The position numbers were made by a program, and so were the translations under genes. Source: Desertifilum tharense IPPAS B-1220 (lineage in GTDB: Bacteria; Cyanobacteriota; Cyanobacteriia; Cyanobacteriales; Desertifilaceae). Taken from it: DNA of 64,000 nucleotides. The DNA lies in the NCBI RefSeq assembly GCF_001746915.1, contig NZ_MJGC01000049.1:22490-86489 (forward strand). Direction: 5' to 3'. This document shows positions 45,881 to 54,825 of this stretch, piece after piece. Under the pieces are notes generated by a model, which was not told the DNA's origin, searched no databases, and worked only from the letters and a program-made list of their open reading frames with translations. Position 1 is the stretch's first letter, and each line of letters begins with the position of its first letter.

Positions 45881-46351
45881 GTGAGTCGCATTTCTGCCCT
45901 GGGTTTGGATATTGGTCAAAAACGCATCGGTGTTGCGGGATGTGACGGCACCGGACTGATTGCCACAGGGTTAACCACCCTGGTGCGAACTTCGTTTGAG
46001 CAAGATATTGCCGCCTTGCGCCAGCTTATCCAAGAGCGACACGTTGAAGTCCTAGTCGTTGGTCTCCCCTACACGCTGCAAGGAACCCTCGGCTATCAGG
46101 CAAAGCGCGTCCAAAAATATGCTGCTCGCCTAGAACGAGCCTTACAACTGCCTGTAGAGTATATGGACGAGCGCCTGACTTCAGTAGAAGCCGAACAGTT
46201 GCTCATCACCCAAAAGCTTTCTCCCTCCCGCCATAAAGAGTTAATCGATCGCAAAGCGGCTGCTTTGATCTTGCAGCAATGGCTAGACGAACGGCGCAGA
46301 ACTTCTCCAAAAAATCCGCCATTAGAGATAGTTACAAACGAGGAGTTTTAA
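45881..46351 (+). CDS. ruvX: putative pre-16S rRNA nuclease / Holliday junction resolvase-like YqgF
   Basis: 156-aa RNase H-fold protein of the RuvX/YqgF family, which in E. coli trims the 5' end of 16S rRNA. It has the N-terminal GLDIGQKRIGVAGCD with catalytic Asp, VEVLVVGLPYTLQGT with Gly-Leu-Pro loop, YMDERLTSVEAE with conserved Asp-Glu-Arg, and DRKAAALILQQWLD with the last Asp. Start is GTG 45881, just 3 bp after the GNAT stop. In many bacteria the gene sits near mltG, as here after the 735-bp gap and the DUF3727 gene. Confidence 0.92.
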   Translation: MSRISALGLDIGQKRIGVAGCDGTGLIATGLTTLVRTSFEQDIAALRQLIQERHVEVLVVGLPYTLQGTLGYQAKRVQKYAARLERALQLPVEYMDERLTSVEAEQLLITQKLSPSRHKELIDRKAAALILQQWLDERRRTSPKNPPLEIVTNEEF

Positions 46352-47086
46352 GTTCAATACAAACTGAGGCGACTCAAAATTTGAAATCAGCGCTCTCGAT
46401 TTTCTCTAGGGATTCAGCATTTTACTGCCTTCTAAAAAAATTCTGTCACCTGTTGAGGGTTCGCAGAAGAATCTCTCTAACCTCATACTGTAATCAAAGA
46501 ATTCAGGCGGGATAGAGGGGCTTCTTCAAGGGATTTGAGCGAGTTCGCTCCGCCTAAAATTAACCTGAAAATTAGGGATTTATAGGAGAGGTTGTGACCG
46601 CCCAAATGATAAAATCAGGACACCGAATCACTCTCGGTTGCTTGAGCTTAAACTACCCCATCTTTAAAGGTGCGGGCAACAGTGCAAGCAACATCAGCAA
46701 GTGAGAACCCGTGAGAATCGAAACTTAGAGAATTCTCGCTCAAACAGTTGAACGCCGTCTGTTCTACGGGGGTAGCGGGGGAAAACTTCTATGGAGTAGG
46801 TCGGTATTTTTTGATGGGTTTATTGGATGCTTAATTGAGAACGCACGGGCTGCGCGATCGCTCTTGTGACCTAGACCACCCATAAATGAGGCATCAAATC
46901 GGGTCAGGTCAGCACCCAAAGCCGCCAGGAAGATCGCCTACACATTCCGATTTCGCAGTAAAAGCTCCCTACCCTGCATCTGTTCAATAAGGGCTAGGGA
47001 ACTCCCAAAGCGATACTCTTGAAGATGACAAAATTTGCAGCTTGCTGTCTAGCAAGCCTCGCTCATGACAAAGGAGACCTCGCCCG
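46352..47086. other. 735-bp structured intergenic region
   Basis: Unusually long gap for this compact window. It contains: a three-stem element at 46505-46555 (AGGCG with CGCCT enclosing CTT-CTTC-AAG and GAGCG-AGTT-CGCTC); a 36-codon open frame at 46594-46704; a hairpin GTGAGAAT/ATTCTCGC at 46711-46739; an imperfect long hairpin at 46963-47003 (TCCCTA with TAGGGA and CCCT with AGGG); and CTTGCT-GTCT-AGCAAG at 47041-47056. AAGGAG at 47071-47076 serves the next gene. It may carry a small RNA or a long structured leader for the DUF3727-mltG genes. I do not recognise 6S, tmRNA, SRP or RNase P RNA in it. Confidence 0.5.
46594..46704 (+). CDS. possible 36-aa small protein
   Basis: GTG at 46594 has AGGAGAGG at 46584-46591, an excellent ribosome-binding site, and is followed by 36 codons to a TGA. 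The product has no membrane segment; it begins MTAQMIKSGHR and ends in NSASNISK. I know no family for it. The support is the ribosome-binding site only, and it may equally be a leader peptide or a chance frame. Confidence 0.3.
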   Translation: MTAQMIKSGHRITLGCLSLNYPIFKGAGNSASNISK

Positions 47087-47638
47087 ATGGATGACGATAA
47101 TCTCGATGTAGATACCCCAACTGTGACAGTGATTGACGAAGCTGGACGCCAGTTGGTCTGCTATGTCGAACACAGCCTAGAAGTGGATAACCAGGATTAT
47201 GCCTTGTTGTTACCTGTGGATACGCCTGTAGAAATCTTTGCATGGCTTGAAGACCGCGAAGCCCCGACTCCTGTGGATTCTGACGAGGAAATCGATCGGT
47301 TGTTCGATCTGGCTAAAGCCGTTTTAGCAGAACAGAATCTGACGCTGAAGCGCACGGCAGTCACCCTCACAGTGGTGGGCGAAATTCCGGATCTCGACCT
47401 AGAAGATGAAGAAGAAGAAGAGGAAATCGACAACGAGGACGAGGAAGAATTTCAGTCTCTGGCCAGCTTCTACTACGATCGGCAGGAGTACGAAATTTTT
47501 GCACCGCTCGATCCGATGTTCATTTTGGCCCGGATGAATGAAGACGGAGAACCAGAATTGCTCTCGGTAGAGGAGTTGCAGCGCCTTGAACCCTTGCTCC
47601 CTCAGATCGAAGATCAGTTGTTTGAAGCTCTAGAATAA
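47087..47638 (+). CDS. DUF3727 protein
   Basis: 183-aa acidic soluble protein of the DUF3727 family found in cyanobacteria and plastids. Residues 5-75 (TVTVIDEAGRQLVCYVEHSLE, ALLLPVDTPVEIFAW) and 115-180 flank a very acidic linker of Asp/Glu runs (about 105-122). The C-terminal part, FYYDRQEYEIFAPLDPMFILAR, is similar to DUF1292-type proteins. Function is unknown. The ATG has AAGGAG 10 nt upstream. mltG follows after 35 bp, an arrangement I recall from other cyanobacteria. Confidence 0.85.
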   Translation: MDDDNLDVDTPTVTVIDEAGRQLVCYVEHSLEVDNQDYALLLPVDTPVEIFAWLEDREAPTPVDSDEEIDRLFDLAKAVLAEQNLTLKRTAVTLTVVGEIPDLDLEDEEEEEEIDNEDEEEFQSLASFYYDRQEYEIFAPLDPMFILARMNEDGEPELLSVEELQRLEPLLPQIEDQLFEALE

Positions 47639-47673
47639 CCCTGCTGTGGAAGTTGTCACGCGAGTTGAGTTCA

Positions 47674-48792
47674 ATGACAGTTGCAAGTCGCCTTTCTAAA
47701 TGGTCGTTTTATCTAATTTTTTTCCCTGCCGTTTTAGGGATTGTAGGCTGGCAAGGCTGGTCTTGGTGGAGTTGGGCAAAAGCTCCGGTACAACTCCCAG
47801 GTAGCAATCTGGAAGAGGCAACCATTCAAGTTCAAATTCCCCTAGGTACTTCCATTGAGCAAATTGGCAGGGATTTAGAGGCGATTGGCGTCATTCGTTC
47901 GGCGTCGGCTTGGAATTTATGGGCGCGGTGGTTGCGCTTAAGGGCTAGAATGGCTCCCGAAACGCGGGGCGAGTTCCAAGCCGGGACTTACGCTTTATCT
48001 CAAGCGGAATCTCTGTCGGAAATTGCCTCAAAAATTTGGGCCGGTGAGGTTGTGCAGTTGAGTTACACCATCCCGGAAGGATGGTCGCTCAAGCAAATGG
48101 CGGAGTATTTTGAGGCGCGGGGATTTTTCAGTGCTGAGGCGTTTTTAGCCGCAACTCGACAGATCCCCGATGACGACTTTGTATGGTTGCCGCCGAACTT
48201 ACCCCATTTAGAAGGTTTTTTGTATCCCGATACCTATCAGTTAGCGGATGGCGTGCTGACACCGGAGTTGGTGATTCGGCAAATGCTGTATCAGTTTGAG
48301 CAGGTGGCTTTACCCATTTACGAACAGAGACAAGGACAGACGAATTTGTCGTTGCTGGAATGGGTAACGTTGGGCAGTATTGTGGAAAAAGAGTCTGTCG
48401 TTGCTGAAGAACGGGGATTGATTGCAGGCGTGTTTACGCAAAGACTCCAGCGCGGGATGCGCTTGGAAGCCGATCCGACGGTGGAGTATGGTTTGGGAAT
48501 TCGCCAAACTCAAGAGCAACCGCTGACCCTGCGCCAGGTACAGACCCCCTCGGAGTACAATACTTACCTGAATGCTGGGTTGCCACCGACGCCGATTGCG
48601 AGTCCGGGAGTGGCAAGTTTAGAGGCCACGTTGAATCCGGCAGCAACGGACTATTTATTTTTTATGGCTCGCTATGATGGGACGCATATTTTTAGTCGTA
48701 CCCTGGAGGAACATAACCGCGCGATCGCGCAAGTTGAACGAGAGTTAAGCAATCGTCAACCTCAAGCGGGTAATGAGTTGACCACGGAGTAA
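47674..48792 (+). CDS. mltG: endolytic murein transglycosylase MltG
   Basis: 372-aa membrane-anchored YceG/MltG protein that cleaves nascent peptidoglycan strands. A single N-terminal helix (about 10-32) anchors it, and the YceG catalytic domain follows (LysM-like first part, then GFLYPDTYQ, SIVEKESVVAEER with the catalytic Glu, LEADPTVEYGLG, NTYLNAGLPPTPIASPG). The ATG at 47674 is preferred to TTG 47653 since it leaves the standard short cytoplasmic N-terminus. It precedes the YqeG phosphatase gene by 12 bp and probably shares its transcript. Confidence 0.92.
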   Translation: MTVASRLSKWSFYLIFFPAVLGIVGWQGWSWWSWAKAPVQLPGSNLEEATIQVQIPLGTSIEQIGRDLEAIGVIRSASAWNLWARWLRLRARMAPETRGEFQAGTYALSQAESLSEIASKIWAGEVVQLSYTIPEGWSLKQMAEYFEARGFFSAEAFLAATRQIPDDDFVWLPPNLPHLEGFLYPDTYQLADGVLTPELVIRQMLYQFEQVALPIYEQRQGQTNLSLLEWVTLGSIVEKESVVAEERGLIAGVFTQRLQRGMRLEADPTVEYGLGIRQTQEQPLTLRQVQTPSEYNTYLNAGLPPTPIASPGVASLEATLNPAATDYLFFMARYDGTHIFSRTLEEHNRAIAQVERELSNRQPQAGNELTTE

Positions 48793-48804
48793 ACATTCAA
48801 CACC

Positions 48805-49347
48805 ATGACTTGGAATCGTCACCTACAACCCGATTTAGTGCTAGGGAAGCCCATTTTGTATCTGACCCCGGAGGTGTTACAGCACTACCACCTCAAGGGG
48901 CTGATCCTCGATGTAGACGATACTTTGGTGCCTATTAAGTCGGCTCAGGCCTCTAGCGAGTTGCAGGAGTGGATTAAAAACATTCGTTCGGTCGCCAAGC
49001 TGTGGCTGGTCAGTAATAATATCAACCAGCCTCGGATTCGGGGAATTGCTGAGGCTTTAGATTTACCTTACATCATGGGGGCGGGCAAGCCCTCGCGGCG
49101 CAAGCTCCGACAAGCCGCTCAGGGAATGGATTTGCCCCCTCAACAAATTGCGATGGTTGGCGATCGCCTATTTACTGACGTGCTGGCCGGAAATCGTTTG
49201 GGTTTGTTTACTATTCTGGTCGAACCGATGGTTAATCCGGGCGCGGCGGCGAGTTCGAGTCCCCTGAGATCCTTGGAAGTCATGATTTCTCAAGCGTTAG
49301 GAGCCTCCCTGACCCCAAAAGAACAAATCTTTACAAATCGTGAATAA
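48805..49347 (+). CDS. YqeG-family HAD IIIA phosphatase
   Basis: 180-aa HAD-superfamily phosphatase. Motif I is LDVDDTLVP (nucleophile Asp and acid/base Asp), motif II WLVSNN, motif III GAGKPSRRKL (Lys), motif IV MVGDRLFTDVLAGNRLG. Relatives in B. subtilis are called YqeG; plant and yeast homologues dephosphorylate phosphatidylglycerophosphate, so a role in phosphatidylglycerol synthesis, important for thylakoids, is a reasonable inference. It follows mltG closely and is followed by a hairpin at 49484-49518. Confidence 0.88.
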   Translation: MTWNRHLQPDLVLGKPILYLTPEVLQHYHLKGLILDVDDTLVPIKSAQASSELQEWIKNIRSVAKLWLVSNNINQPRIRGIAEALDLPYIMGAGKPSRRKLRQAAQGMDLPPQQIAMVGDRLFTDVLAGNRLGLFTILVEPMVNPGAAASSSPLRSLEVMISQALGASLTPKEQIFTNRE

Positions 49348-49483
49348 TCCTGAGCTTTGGAAACATAAAGAAAACATTACGAGATCCGGGAAAACCTCAA
49401 TTCGGGGGCAAAATAGAAATAGATCAAATGGGGTCAGCGAACATAAAGACCCTAAAAATAAAACCTCATAAATATCTAAGTGA

Positions 49484-49518
49484 AGCGTCAGCCCTCAATC
49501 GATAGAAGGGCTGGCGCT
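49484..49518 (+). terminator. strong hairpin between yqeG-like gene and proB
   Basis: AGCGTCAGCCCT (49484-49495) pairs with AGGGCTGGCGCT (49507-49518): 12 base pairs with one G-U. Only three T residues follow. It lies 26 nt before the proB start and could terminate the upstream operon or control proB. Confidence 0.6.
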
Positions 49519-49544
49519 TTACAATTAAGGGAAGTTCAATTGAG

Positions 49545-50696
49545 ATGGCAACCTTTAATCTTATTTCACTTCCCGAACGCCTTGCAATGCCTCAAACCCT
49601 TGTTGTCAAAATTGGGACTTCCAGCCTCACGCGTCCAGAAACGGGCAGCTTGGCCTTAGCGACGCTCGCCAGCTTAGTTGAAGTCCTCAGCCAACTCCAA
49701 CGCCAAGGATACGCCGTCGTCTTAGTATCTTCCGGTGCTGTTGGGGTGGGATGCGCCCGTTTAGGTTTAGTCGAACGCCCCCGCACCATGTCTCGCAAAC
49801 AGGCGATCGCCGCCGTCGGTCAAGGACGGCTGATGCGCGTGTACGATGACCTGTTTACCTCGCTACAACAACCCATTGCTCAAGTGTTGCTAACGCGGGC
49901 CGATCTCATGGAGCGATCGCGCTATCTCAACGCCTACCGCACCTTCACCGAACTGTTCAACCTTGGCGTTATTCCCATCGTTAACGAAAACGATACCGTT
50001 GCCACTGACGAACTCAAATTTGGCGATAACGACACCCTCAGCGCTTTGGTAGCCAGCTTAATTGAGGCAGACTGGCTGTTTTTACTCACCGATGTCGATC
50101 GCCTGTACTCCGCCGATCCGCGCCAATTCCCCGACGCTCAACCGATCGGCTTAGTGAATAACATCGAGCAACTCGAACAACTCCAAGTCCAAACCGGCGA
50201 TCGCGGTTCTCAATGGGGAACCGGAGGCATGACGACCAAAATCACCGCCGCCCGCATTGCCACCAACGCTGGCGTTAGGACTGCGATCGCCGAAGGTAAG
50301 CGCCCAGAAAATATCCTCAAAATTCTCCAAGGCGAACCCCTCGGCACCCAATTTGAAGCCCAACCGCGCCCTATGAACGCTCGCAAGCGCTGGATCGCCA
50401 ACGGTCTGATCCCGGCGGGCAAATTAGTCCTAGATGCTGGAGCCGTTGCGGCCATCTGTCAAGCCGGTAAATCCCTATTAGCAGCGGGAATTCTGCAAGT
50501 GAGTGGCGAGTTTCAACCCTCTGACGCCGTTCAGCTTTGCGATCCGTTCGGCAAAGAAATTGCCAGAGGTCTTGTCAACTATAGCAGCACCGAACTCAAC
50601 CAGATTCGCGGCCATCACTCCGATGAAATTCCCGCAATTCTTGGCTATGAAGGCGCAGAAACGGTGATTCACCGCGATAACTTAGTCGTGAGCTAA
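49545..50696 (+). CDS. proB: glutamate 5-kinase
   Basis: 383-aa enzyme that phosphorylates glutamate, the first step of proline synthesis. The amino-acid-kinase domain (about 15-265) shows [41 protein letters not shown] [21 protein letters not shown], and [14 protein letters not shown]-terminal PUA domain (about 290-370) is present. Translation may begin at ATG 49545 or at ATG 49587, which gives the more usual [11 protein letters not shown] start; neither has a convincing ribosome-binding site. Its 3' end overlaps the convergent RodZ-like gene by 4 bp. With agrE, the genome then has two routes to proline. Confidence 0.93.
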   Translation: MATFNLISLPERLAMPQTLVVKIGTSSLTRPETGSLALATLASLVEVLSQLQRQGYAVVLVSSGAVGVGCARLGLVERPRTMSRKQAIAAVGQGRLMRVYDDLFTSLQQPIAQVLLTRADLMERSRYLNAYRTFTELFNLGVIPIVNENDTVATDELKFGDNDTLSALVASLIEADWLFLLTDVDRLYSADPRQFPDAQPIGLVNNIEQLEQLQVQTGDRGSQWGTGGMTTKITAARIATNAGVRTAIAEGKRPENILKILQGEPLGTQFEAQPRPMNARKRWIANGLIPAGKLVLDAGAVAAICQAGKSLLAAGILQVSGEFQPSDAVQLCDPFGKEIARGLVNYSSTELNQIRGHHSDEIPAILGYEGAETVIHRDNLVVS

Positions 50697-51736
50697 AAAG
50701 ACGGTAGCATCTCCGGTGGAGCCAGATCGGAACCGGCAATTCCGCCCGACTGACTCGCCCTTAAACCGGGCTTGCTGCCACTATCGCGTTGAGTGTTAGG
50801 GTTTGCAGTTTCTGTGGGGACGATCGGTTCCGCTTCATAACCCACATCGGGCGCGGTTTGGTTCGACAGCCAAGCCAGCCCTCCCACAGCCCCAGCAATT
50901 AACGCAGAATAACCCAGATAGAGATGAACCGTATTCAAGTAAAACCCCGACTGATGCGTCGTTGGCGGGTGATACCACGATGGGATCGCCGATCTCACCG
51001 GATCGGGTGCGGGTAAATCGGCTAGCAACTGTTGCCCATCAACGCCTAAAACGGCTGAAATGCGGCGAATAAATCCGCGCACGTATACATCTTCAGGTAA
51101 CTGCTCGACGCGTCCTAATTCCAGCGCTTCAAGCTGGTGAGGGGGAATAAGCGTTTGAGAATGGAGTTGGGCTAAAGAGAGCGATCGCGCTTGACGGGCT
51201 TTTCGCAATTGTTCGCCAATTAAGCGCAAGCAGTCTTGACGTTCTTGCTCTGCTTGTTGGACGGCAAGTTCGGTTTTTGAAAGGCGTTTTTGCGGTTTTG
51301 AACCCAAAATATCAGGCATTGTGGAAGGCACAACCCTAGTAGTTTGAGGGGCAACGACGGCTGTAGAAGGCTCCTCCTCAATGGCAACCCAAGTGGGCGG
51401 AGGGGCAGGTCGATCGGCGATCGCCGGTTGAGAAGATCCGCGATCGCCAACCTCAGCGTTGGCATATTGTTGGGTAAATTCGTGCAGGGCTAGTCGAATC
51501 GCTTCTCGACCAATGGCTTTAAATAGCATTTGAGCATTGCTTGCCGTTTCTCCCAGCATTCCGCGCAAACTCTTCAGACAACGACGATACACTTCAGAAT
51601 GATAGAGTTGATTTTCAATTTGACCCAATAAAGCTAGGAGATCGGGCGAATCAGCCCCAGCAGAAACTTCTGCGGATAGCGCTTCTAAAGTTGCGCCTTT
51701 GGCAACACTCAAATAGGACGCAGAGTTTGATACCAT
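50693..51736 (-). CDS. RodZ-like helix-turn-helix membrane protein
   Basis: 347-aa protein. Residues 1-90 are helical ([25 protein letters not shown]) and unlike RodZ; a Pro-rich linker follows; then a HTH_25/RodZ-type domain (about 170-235: [52 protein letters not shown]), a membrane helix (about 268-288) and a short disordered tail without the usual RodZ DUF4115 domain. It probably acts in cell shape or division by contact with MreB or similar proteins (inference). It converges with proB with 4 bp overlap. Confidence 0.8.
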   Translation of the reverse strand: MVSNSASYLSVAKGATLEALSAEVSAGADSPDLLALLGQIENQLYHSEVYRRCLKSLRGMLGETASNAQMLFKAIGREAIRLALHEFTQQYANAEVGDRGSSQPAIADRPAPPPTWVAIEEEPSTAVVAPQTTRVVPSTMPDILGSKPQKRLSKTELAVQQAEQERQDCLRLIGEQLRKARQARSLSLAQLHSQTLIPPHQLEALELGRVEQLPEDVYVRGFIRRISAVLGVDGQQLLADLPAPDPVRSAIPSWYHPPTTHQSGFYLNTVHLYLGYSALIAGAVGGLAWLSNQTAPDVGYEAEPIVPTETANPNTQRDSGSKPGLRASQSGGIAGSDLAPPEMLPSF

Positions 51737-51835
51737 GATTTCGATTCTCTCCTCGAAAAGTTAAAACACAGCCGTCCTCAAAAAAGCCCTACTCGCAATG
51801 GATCGCTAGGAAGGTGCAACCTGAACCCACAAGCG

Positions 51836-51852
51836 GCTCAATCTCATTGAGC
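51836..51852. other. hairpin upstream of the RodZ-like gene
   Basis: GCTCAAT-CTC-ATTGAGC, a perfect 7-bp stem with a 3-nt loop, about 100 bp upstream of the start of the leftward RodZ-like gene. It may be a terminator of the 56-aa gene or a leader element; no T-run is seen. Confidence 0.35.
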
Positions 51853-51965
51853 GCGAACCAGGAGCAAACGGAACAACGGGGCTGTCTGAATTCCCTTTTC
51901 ACTAGAGGAATCTCCATTCCGGAATCTCAAACGCGCAATTCAACTCCCCAACTCAGGAGAAGGCG

Positions 51966-52136
51966 CTAGCTGCGGGGATGTTCTTCCGGTTTCCCGTCCA
52001 TCGTCCAGCAGCGCTCTAGCCAATAGATTTGATAGATATACCAAAACCGACGTGGATTTAAAACGGCTTTGTAAGAAGAGCTAAACAGCGGTTGGTTGAG
52101 GTAGGACCACAGGGGGAAGCGAAACATCTTGTTCAT
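51966..52136 (-). CDS. small protein, 56 aa
   Basis: 56-codon frame from ATG 52136. The product starts MNKMFRFPLWSYLNQPLF and contains LNPRRFWYIYQIYWLERCW, an aromatic-rich amphipathic stretch, ending in KPEEHPRS. I recall similar short proteins in other cyanobacteria but cannot name one. No membrane helix of full length, no signal peptide. The ribosome-binding site is poor. It lies upstream of and in the same direction as the RodZ-like gene, 229 bp away. Confidence 0.5.
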   Translation of the reverse strand: MNKMFRFPLWSYLNQPLFSSSYKAVLNPRRFWYIYQIYWLERCWTMDGKPEEHPRS

Positions 52137-52414
52137 AAAAATCAAATTACCTAGAACCGTTGCGACGCAGAAGGAAGTATCGGAGTGCTGGACGCTTTTG
52201 TCTACTACTAAAACTGTGCCAAAGATTCCGCTTAGATTCTCTAGAGAAGATTACTGAATCTTTCAGGCGGGGCAAACAACAGGCCGTAGTTTTACGGATG
52301 ATTGGGGCGCGAATCGACGGAATGCGTTTCATTCTAACCCTCGTCGATGGGTCGGTCGAGTTGCTAATCTGAAAAGAGCATGAATCAGCTCCTAATCTAG
52401 CTTGAGGTGGATGA

Positions 52415-53008
52415 ATGGATCGCCAAGATGAGACTAATGCGATCGCCAAAGAACTGAAAAGCCAAGCGCTTATCCTCGGAACCTTGGTCGCAATCTTCTG
52501 GATCGTAGAAATTGTTGACGTTGTGGTTTTTCAAGGGCGACTCGATACTTTCGGCATTTTACCCCGCCACCCCATCGGGTTGCGCGGGATTTTGTTGGCT
52601 CCATTTTTACACGGAAGTTTCAATCACCTGATCGCCAATACCCTGCCATTCCTGACATTAGGTTGGCTGGTGATGCTCAAGGAAACCCGCGACTTTTTCA
52701 TTGTCAGCGCCATTACTTTGCTGATTAGCGGTTTGGGCGTCTGGTTGTTCGGTTCGCCCGGTTTTCACATTGGTGCGAGTGGCGTCATCTTTGGTTACTT
52801 GGGCTTTCTCCTGTTGCGGGGTTATTTTGAGCGCAGCTTTGTCACGATATTTTTATCCGTGGTCGTTGGCTTTTTCTATGGCAGCCTATTGTGGGGCGTT
52901 TTACCCACGGTTCCGGGGATTTCTTGGGAAGGTCACCTGTTTGGTTTTATTGGCGGAGGCGTAGCGGCTTACCTATTGAGCGATCGCGCTAAATCTAAGA
53001 CGCTTTAA
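52415..53008 (+). CDS. rhomboid-family intramembrane serine protease
   Basis: 197-aa membrane protein with about six helices. The catalytic dyad is present: Ser122 in GASG and His174 in GHLFGFIGGG; the conserved HGSFNHLIANTLPFLTLG loop-helix precedes. Rhomboids cleave membrane proteins within the bilayer; the substrate is not known. The Trp-rich small gene begins 2 bp after its stop, suggesting a shared transcript. ATG 52415 lacks a strong ribosome-binding site (GAGGTGG lies upstream at 52404-52410, near-consensus). Confidence 0.9.
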   Translation: MDRQDETNAIAKELKSQALILGTLVAIFWIVEIVDVVVFQGRLDTFGILPRHPIGLRGILLAPFLHGSFNHLIANTLPFLTLGWLVMLKETRDFFIVSAITLLISGLGVWLFGSPGFHIGASGVIFGYLGFLLLRGYFERSFVTIFLSVVVGFFYGSLLWGVLPTVPGISWEGHLFGFIGGGVAAYLLSDRAKSKTL

Positions 53009-53010
53009 AG

Positions 53011-53301
53011 ATGATGGCAAAGAAACAAAAATTCCCCTATTTGGTGGGTTCTAAATGGACTGCCCAACAAAAGACTTGGGGCTGGCGGCATTTTCAGGTT
53101 AAAAATCGCAAAAACGAAGGTAGATGGGTCTTTGCAGAGATGCAAGCCTCGTGCGATCCCCAGGTGCGTTTCTGGATGAATGCTCAACAGCTTCGGGATC
53201 GATCCCTCTGGGTACCGGGTTGGCAAACCTTGGAGGAAATGGAAAATCTCGACACGAAAACCCTCGTGCAACAAGCCCTCGCAGACAGCGAATGGAGATA
53301 G
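53011..53301 (+). CDS. TIGR02450-family Trp-rich small protein
   Basis: 96-aa basic protein rich in Trp and Lys. It matches the TIGR02450 family: GSKWTAQQKTWGWRHFQV, EGRWVFAEMQASCD, LRDRSLWVPGWQTL. The family occurs in cyanobacteria and some proteobacteria and has no known function. No signal or membrane segment is seen. It begins 2 bp after the rhomboid gene, and the ABC ATPase follows after 38 bp, so they may share a transcript. Confidence 0.85.
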   Translation: MMAKKQKFPYLVGSKWTAQQKTWGWRHFQVKNRKNEGRWVFAEMQASCDPQVRFWMNAQQLRDRSLWVPGWQTLEEMENLDTKTLVQQALADSEWR

Positions 53302-53339
53302 GCCAAAATGCTAACATCGGTTAAAAATGATGTGAAATC

Positions 53340-54197
53340 GTGTTTATGGGTGCCGCTGTTGTTTTAGAAGACGTTTGTAAATCGTTTAATCAGGTGCCAG
53401 TTGTGAATCATCTCTCCTTTGAGATTGCCTCTGGAGAGATGTTTGGCTTATTGGGGCCCAATGGGGCGGGCAAATCTACGACAATTCGGATGCTGACCAC
53501 CTTGACTCGCCCTAGCCAAGGCAAAATTACAGTAGCGGGGTATGATGTCGTCCGCGAAGCCCATCGGGTGAAGCAACACATTGGGGTGGTGTTGCAGCAA
53601 ACCAGCGTGGATATGGATTTAACGGTTTGGGAGAATATGGAATTCCATGCCCGCTTGCACCATCTTTCCCGCTCTCAACGGCGATCGCAAATTCAGCAAT
53701 GGCTAGAGTATGTAGAGTTGACCGATCGTCAAGATTCCCTGGTGAAAACGCTTTCGGGCGGAATGAAGCGGCGCTTGCAAATTGCCAGGGCGCTGTTGCA
53801 CCAACCGCAAATTTTATTTTTAGATGAGCCAACGGTGGGACTCGATCCGCAAACGCGCCGCCGCCTGTGGGAAATTATTCTCGATCTCAATAAACAGGGG
53901 ATGACGATGCTGTTAACCACCCATTATATGGATGAGGTGGAATTTTTGTGCGATCGCATTGGGATCGTGGATGGTGGTAAACTCATTGAACTTGGCACCC
54001 TTTCCCAGTTTCGGCAAAAACATGGGGAAGGTCTGGTGATGAAACAGGTGGGGGATCGCTGGGAATATCTATTTTTCCCAACGCTGACAGAAGCCAATGC
54101 CTATTTAGAAGCCCAACCCGACAAGACGGGGCTGATGGTACGTCCTTCTAACCTAGAAGATATTTTTGTGGAACTCACAGGACGCCAACTGGATTAA
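53340..54197 (+). CDS. ABC-2 type transporter ATPase (DrrA-like)
   Basis: 285-aa ABC ATPase of the daunorubicin-resistance (DrrA/NatA) type. Walker A GPNGAGKST at about 38-46, Q-loop VLQQTSVDMDLT, signature LSGGMKRRLQIARAL, Walker B ILFLDEPTVGLDPQTRR, His-loop LLTTHYMDE. The C-terminal part (LIELGTLSQF, NLEDIFVELTGRQLD) is that of the drug-export group. No permease gene is adjacent; scpB follows. The start is GTG 53340, or ATG 53346 which removes two residues. The substrate is unknown. Confidence 0.9.
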   Translation: MFMGAAVVLEDVCKSFNQVPVVNHLSFEIASGEMFGLLGPNGAGKSTTIRMLTTLTRPSQGKITVAGYDVVREAHRVKQHIGVVLQQTSVDMDLTVWENMEFHARLHHLSRSQRRSQIQQWLEYVELTDRQDSLVKTLSGGMKRRLQIARALLHQPQILFLDEPTVGLDPQTRRRLWEIILDLNKQGMTMLLTTHYMDEVEFLCDRIGIVDGGKLIELGTLSQFRQKHGEGLVMKQVGDRWEYLFFPTLTEANAYLEAQPDKTGLMVRPSNLEDIFVELTGRQLD

Positions 54198-54220
54198 TCA
54201 AAAGTGAGACTTGGATCGTT

Positions 54221-54760
54221 ATGTCTCGGTTAGCAACAACAATTGAAGCAATTTTGTATTTAAAAGGTCAGCCGCTTTCGACGGGGGAACTTGCAGAGTT
54301 TGCCCAGTGCGATCGCGAAGCGGTGGAAGATGCCTTAATCGAATTGATGGCGGACTATGCCCATCGCGATAGCGCCTTGGAAGTGCTGGAAACGCCTCAA
54401 GGCTATAGCTTGCAACTGCGCGACTCTTATCAAGAATTGATTTATAATTTGGTTCCGGCTGAGTTAGGCGTCGGGGCGCTGCGGACGCTAGCGGCGATCG
54501 CTCTGAGCGGTTCGATCAGCCAAACCGAGTTAGTTAACCTCCGGGGAAGCGGAGCCTACCAACATGTCGGCGAATTGGTGCAGTTAGGCTTTGTGCGGCG
54601 GCGGCGACAAGCCGATGGGCGATCCTACTGGTTGCATGTCACCGACAAGTTTCATCAATATTTTCAACTCGATCAACTCCCTCACCCCCTAAAGCGGGCG
54701 ATCGCTTCGCCGACCGTCACAGAGGTGGGAGATCCAGATCTCTCAGCAGATTCAGCTTAG
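54221..54760 (+). CDS. scpB: SMC-kleisin complex subunit ScpB
   Basis: 179-aa chromosome-segregation protein; ScpB binds the kleisin ScpA and the SMC ATPase to organise the nucleoid. Two winged-helix domains are visible: residues 1-80 (LATTIEAILYLKGQPLSTGELAEFA) and 85-165 (LRTLAAIALSGSISQTELVNLRG, VGELVQLGFVRRRRQADGRSYW). The C-terminus is short. It lies 23 bp after the ABC ATPase on the same strand. scpA is not in the window. Confidence 0.9.
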   Translation: MSRLATTIEAILYLKGQPLSTGELAEFAQCDREAVEDALIELMADYAHRDSALEVLETPQGYSLQLRDSYQELIYNLVPAELGVGALRTLAAIALSGSISQTELVNLRGSGAYQHVGELVQLGFVRRRRQADGRSYWLHVTDKFHQYFQLDQLPHPLKRAIASPTVTEVGDPDLSADSA

Positions 54761-54825
54761 AAATGTCCTTCCCTTGGGGGGAATTCAGCGCTTAGGCCAG
54801 TACAGGGAAGAAAACAAATGTCACA

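Noticed and set aside
52160..52372. 70-aa Arg-rich open frame on the plus strand upstream of the rhomboid gene
   Set aside because: TTG start without ribosome-binding site and no recognisable motif; left out for lack of support, though the C-terminal 40 residues could be coding.
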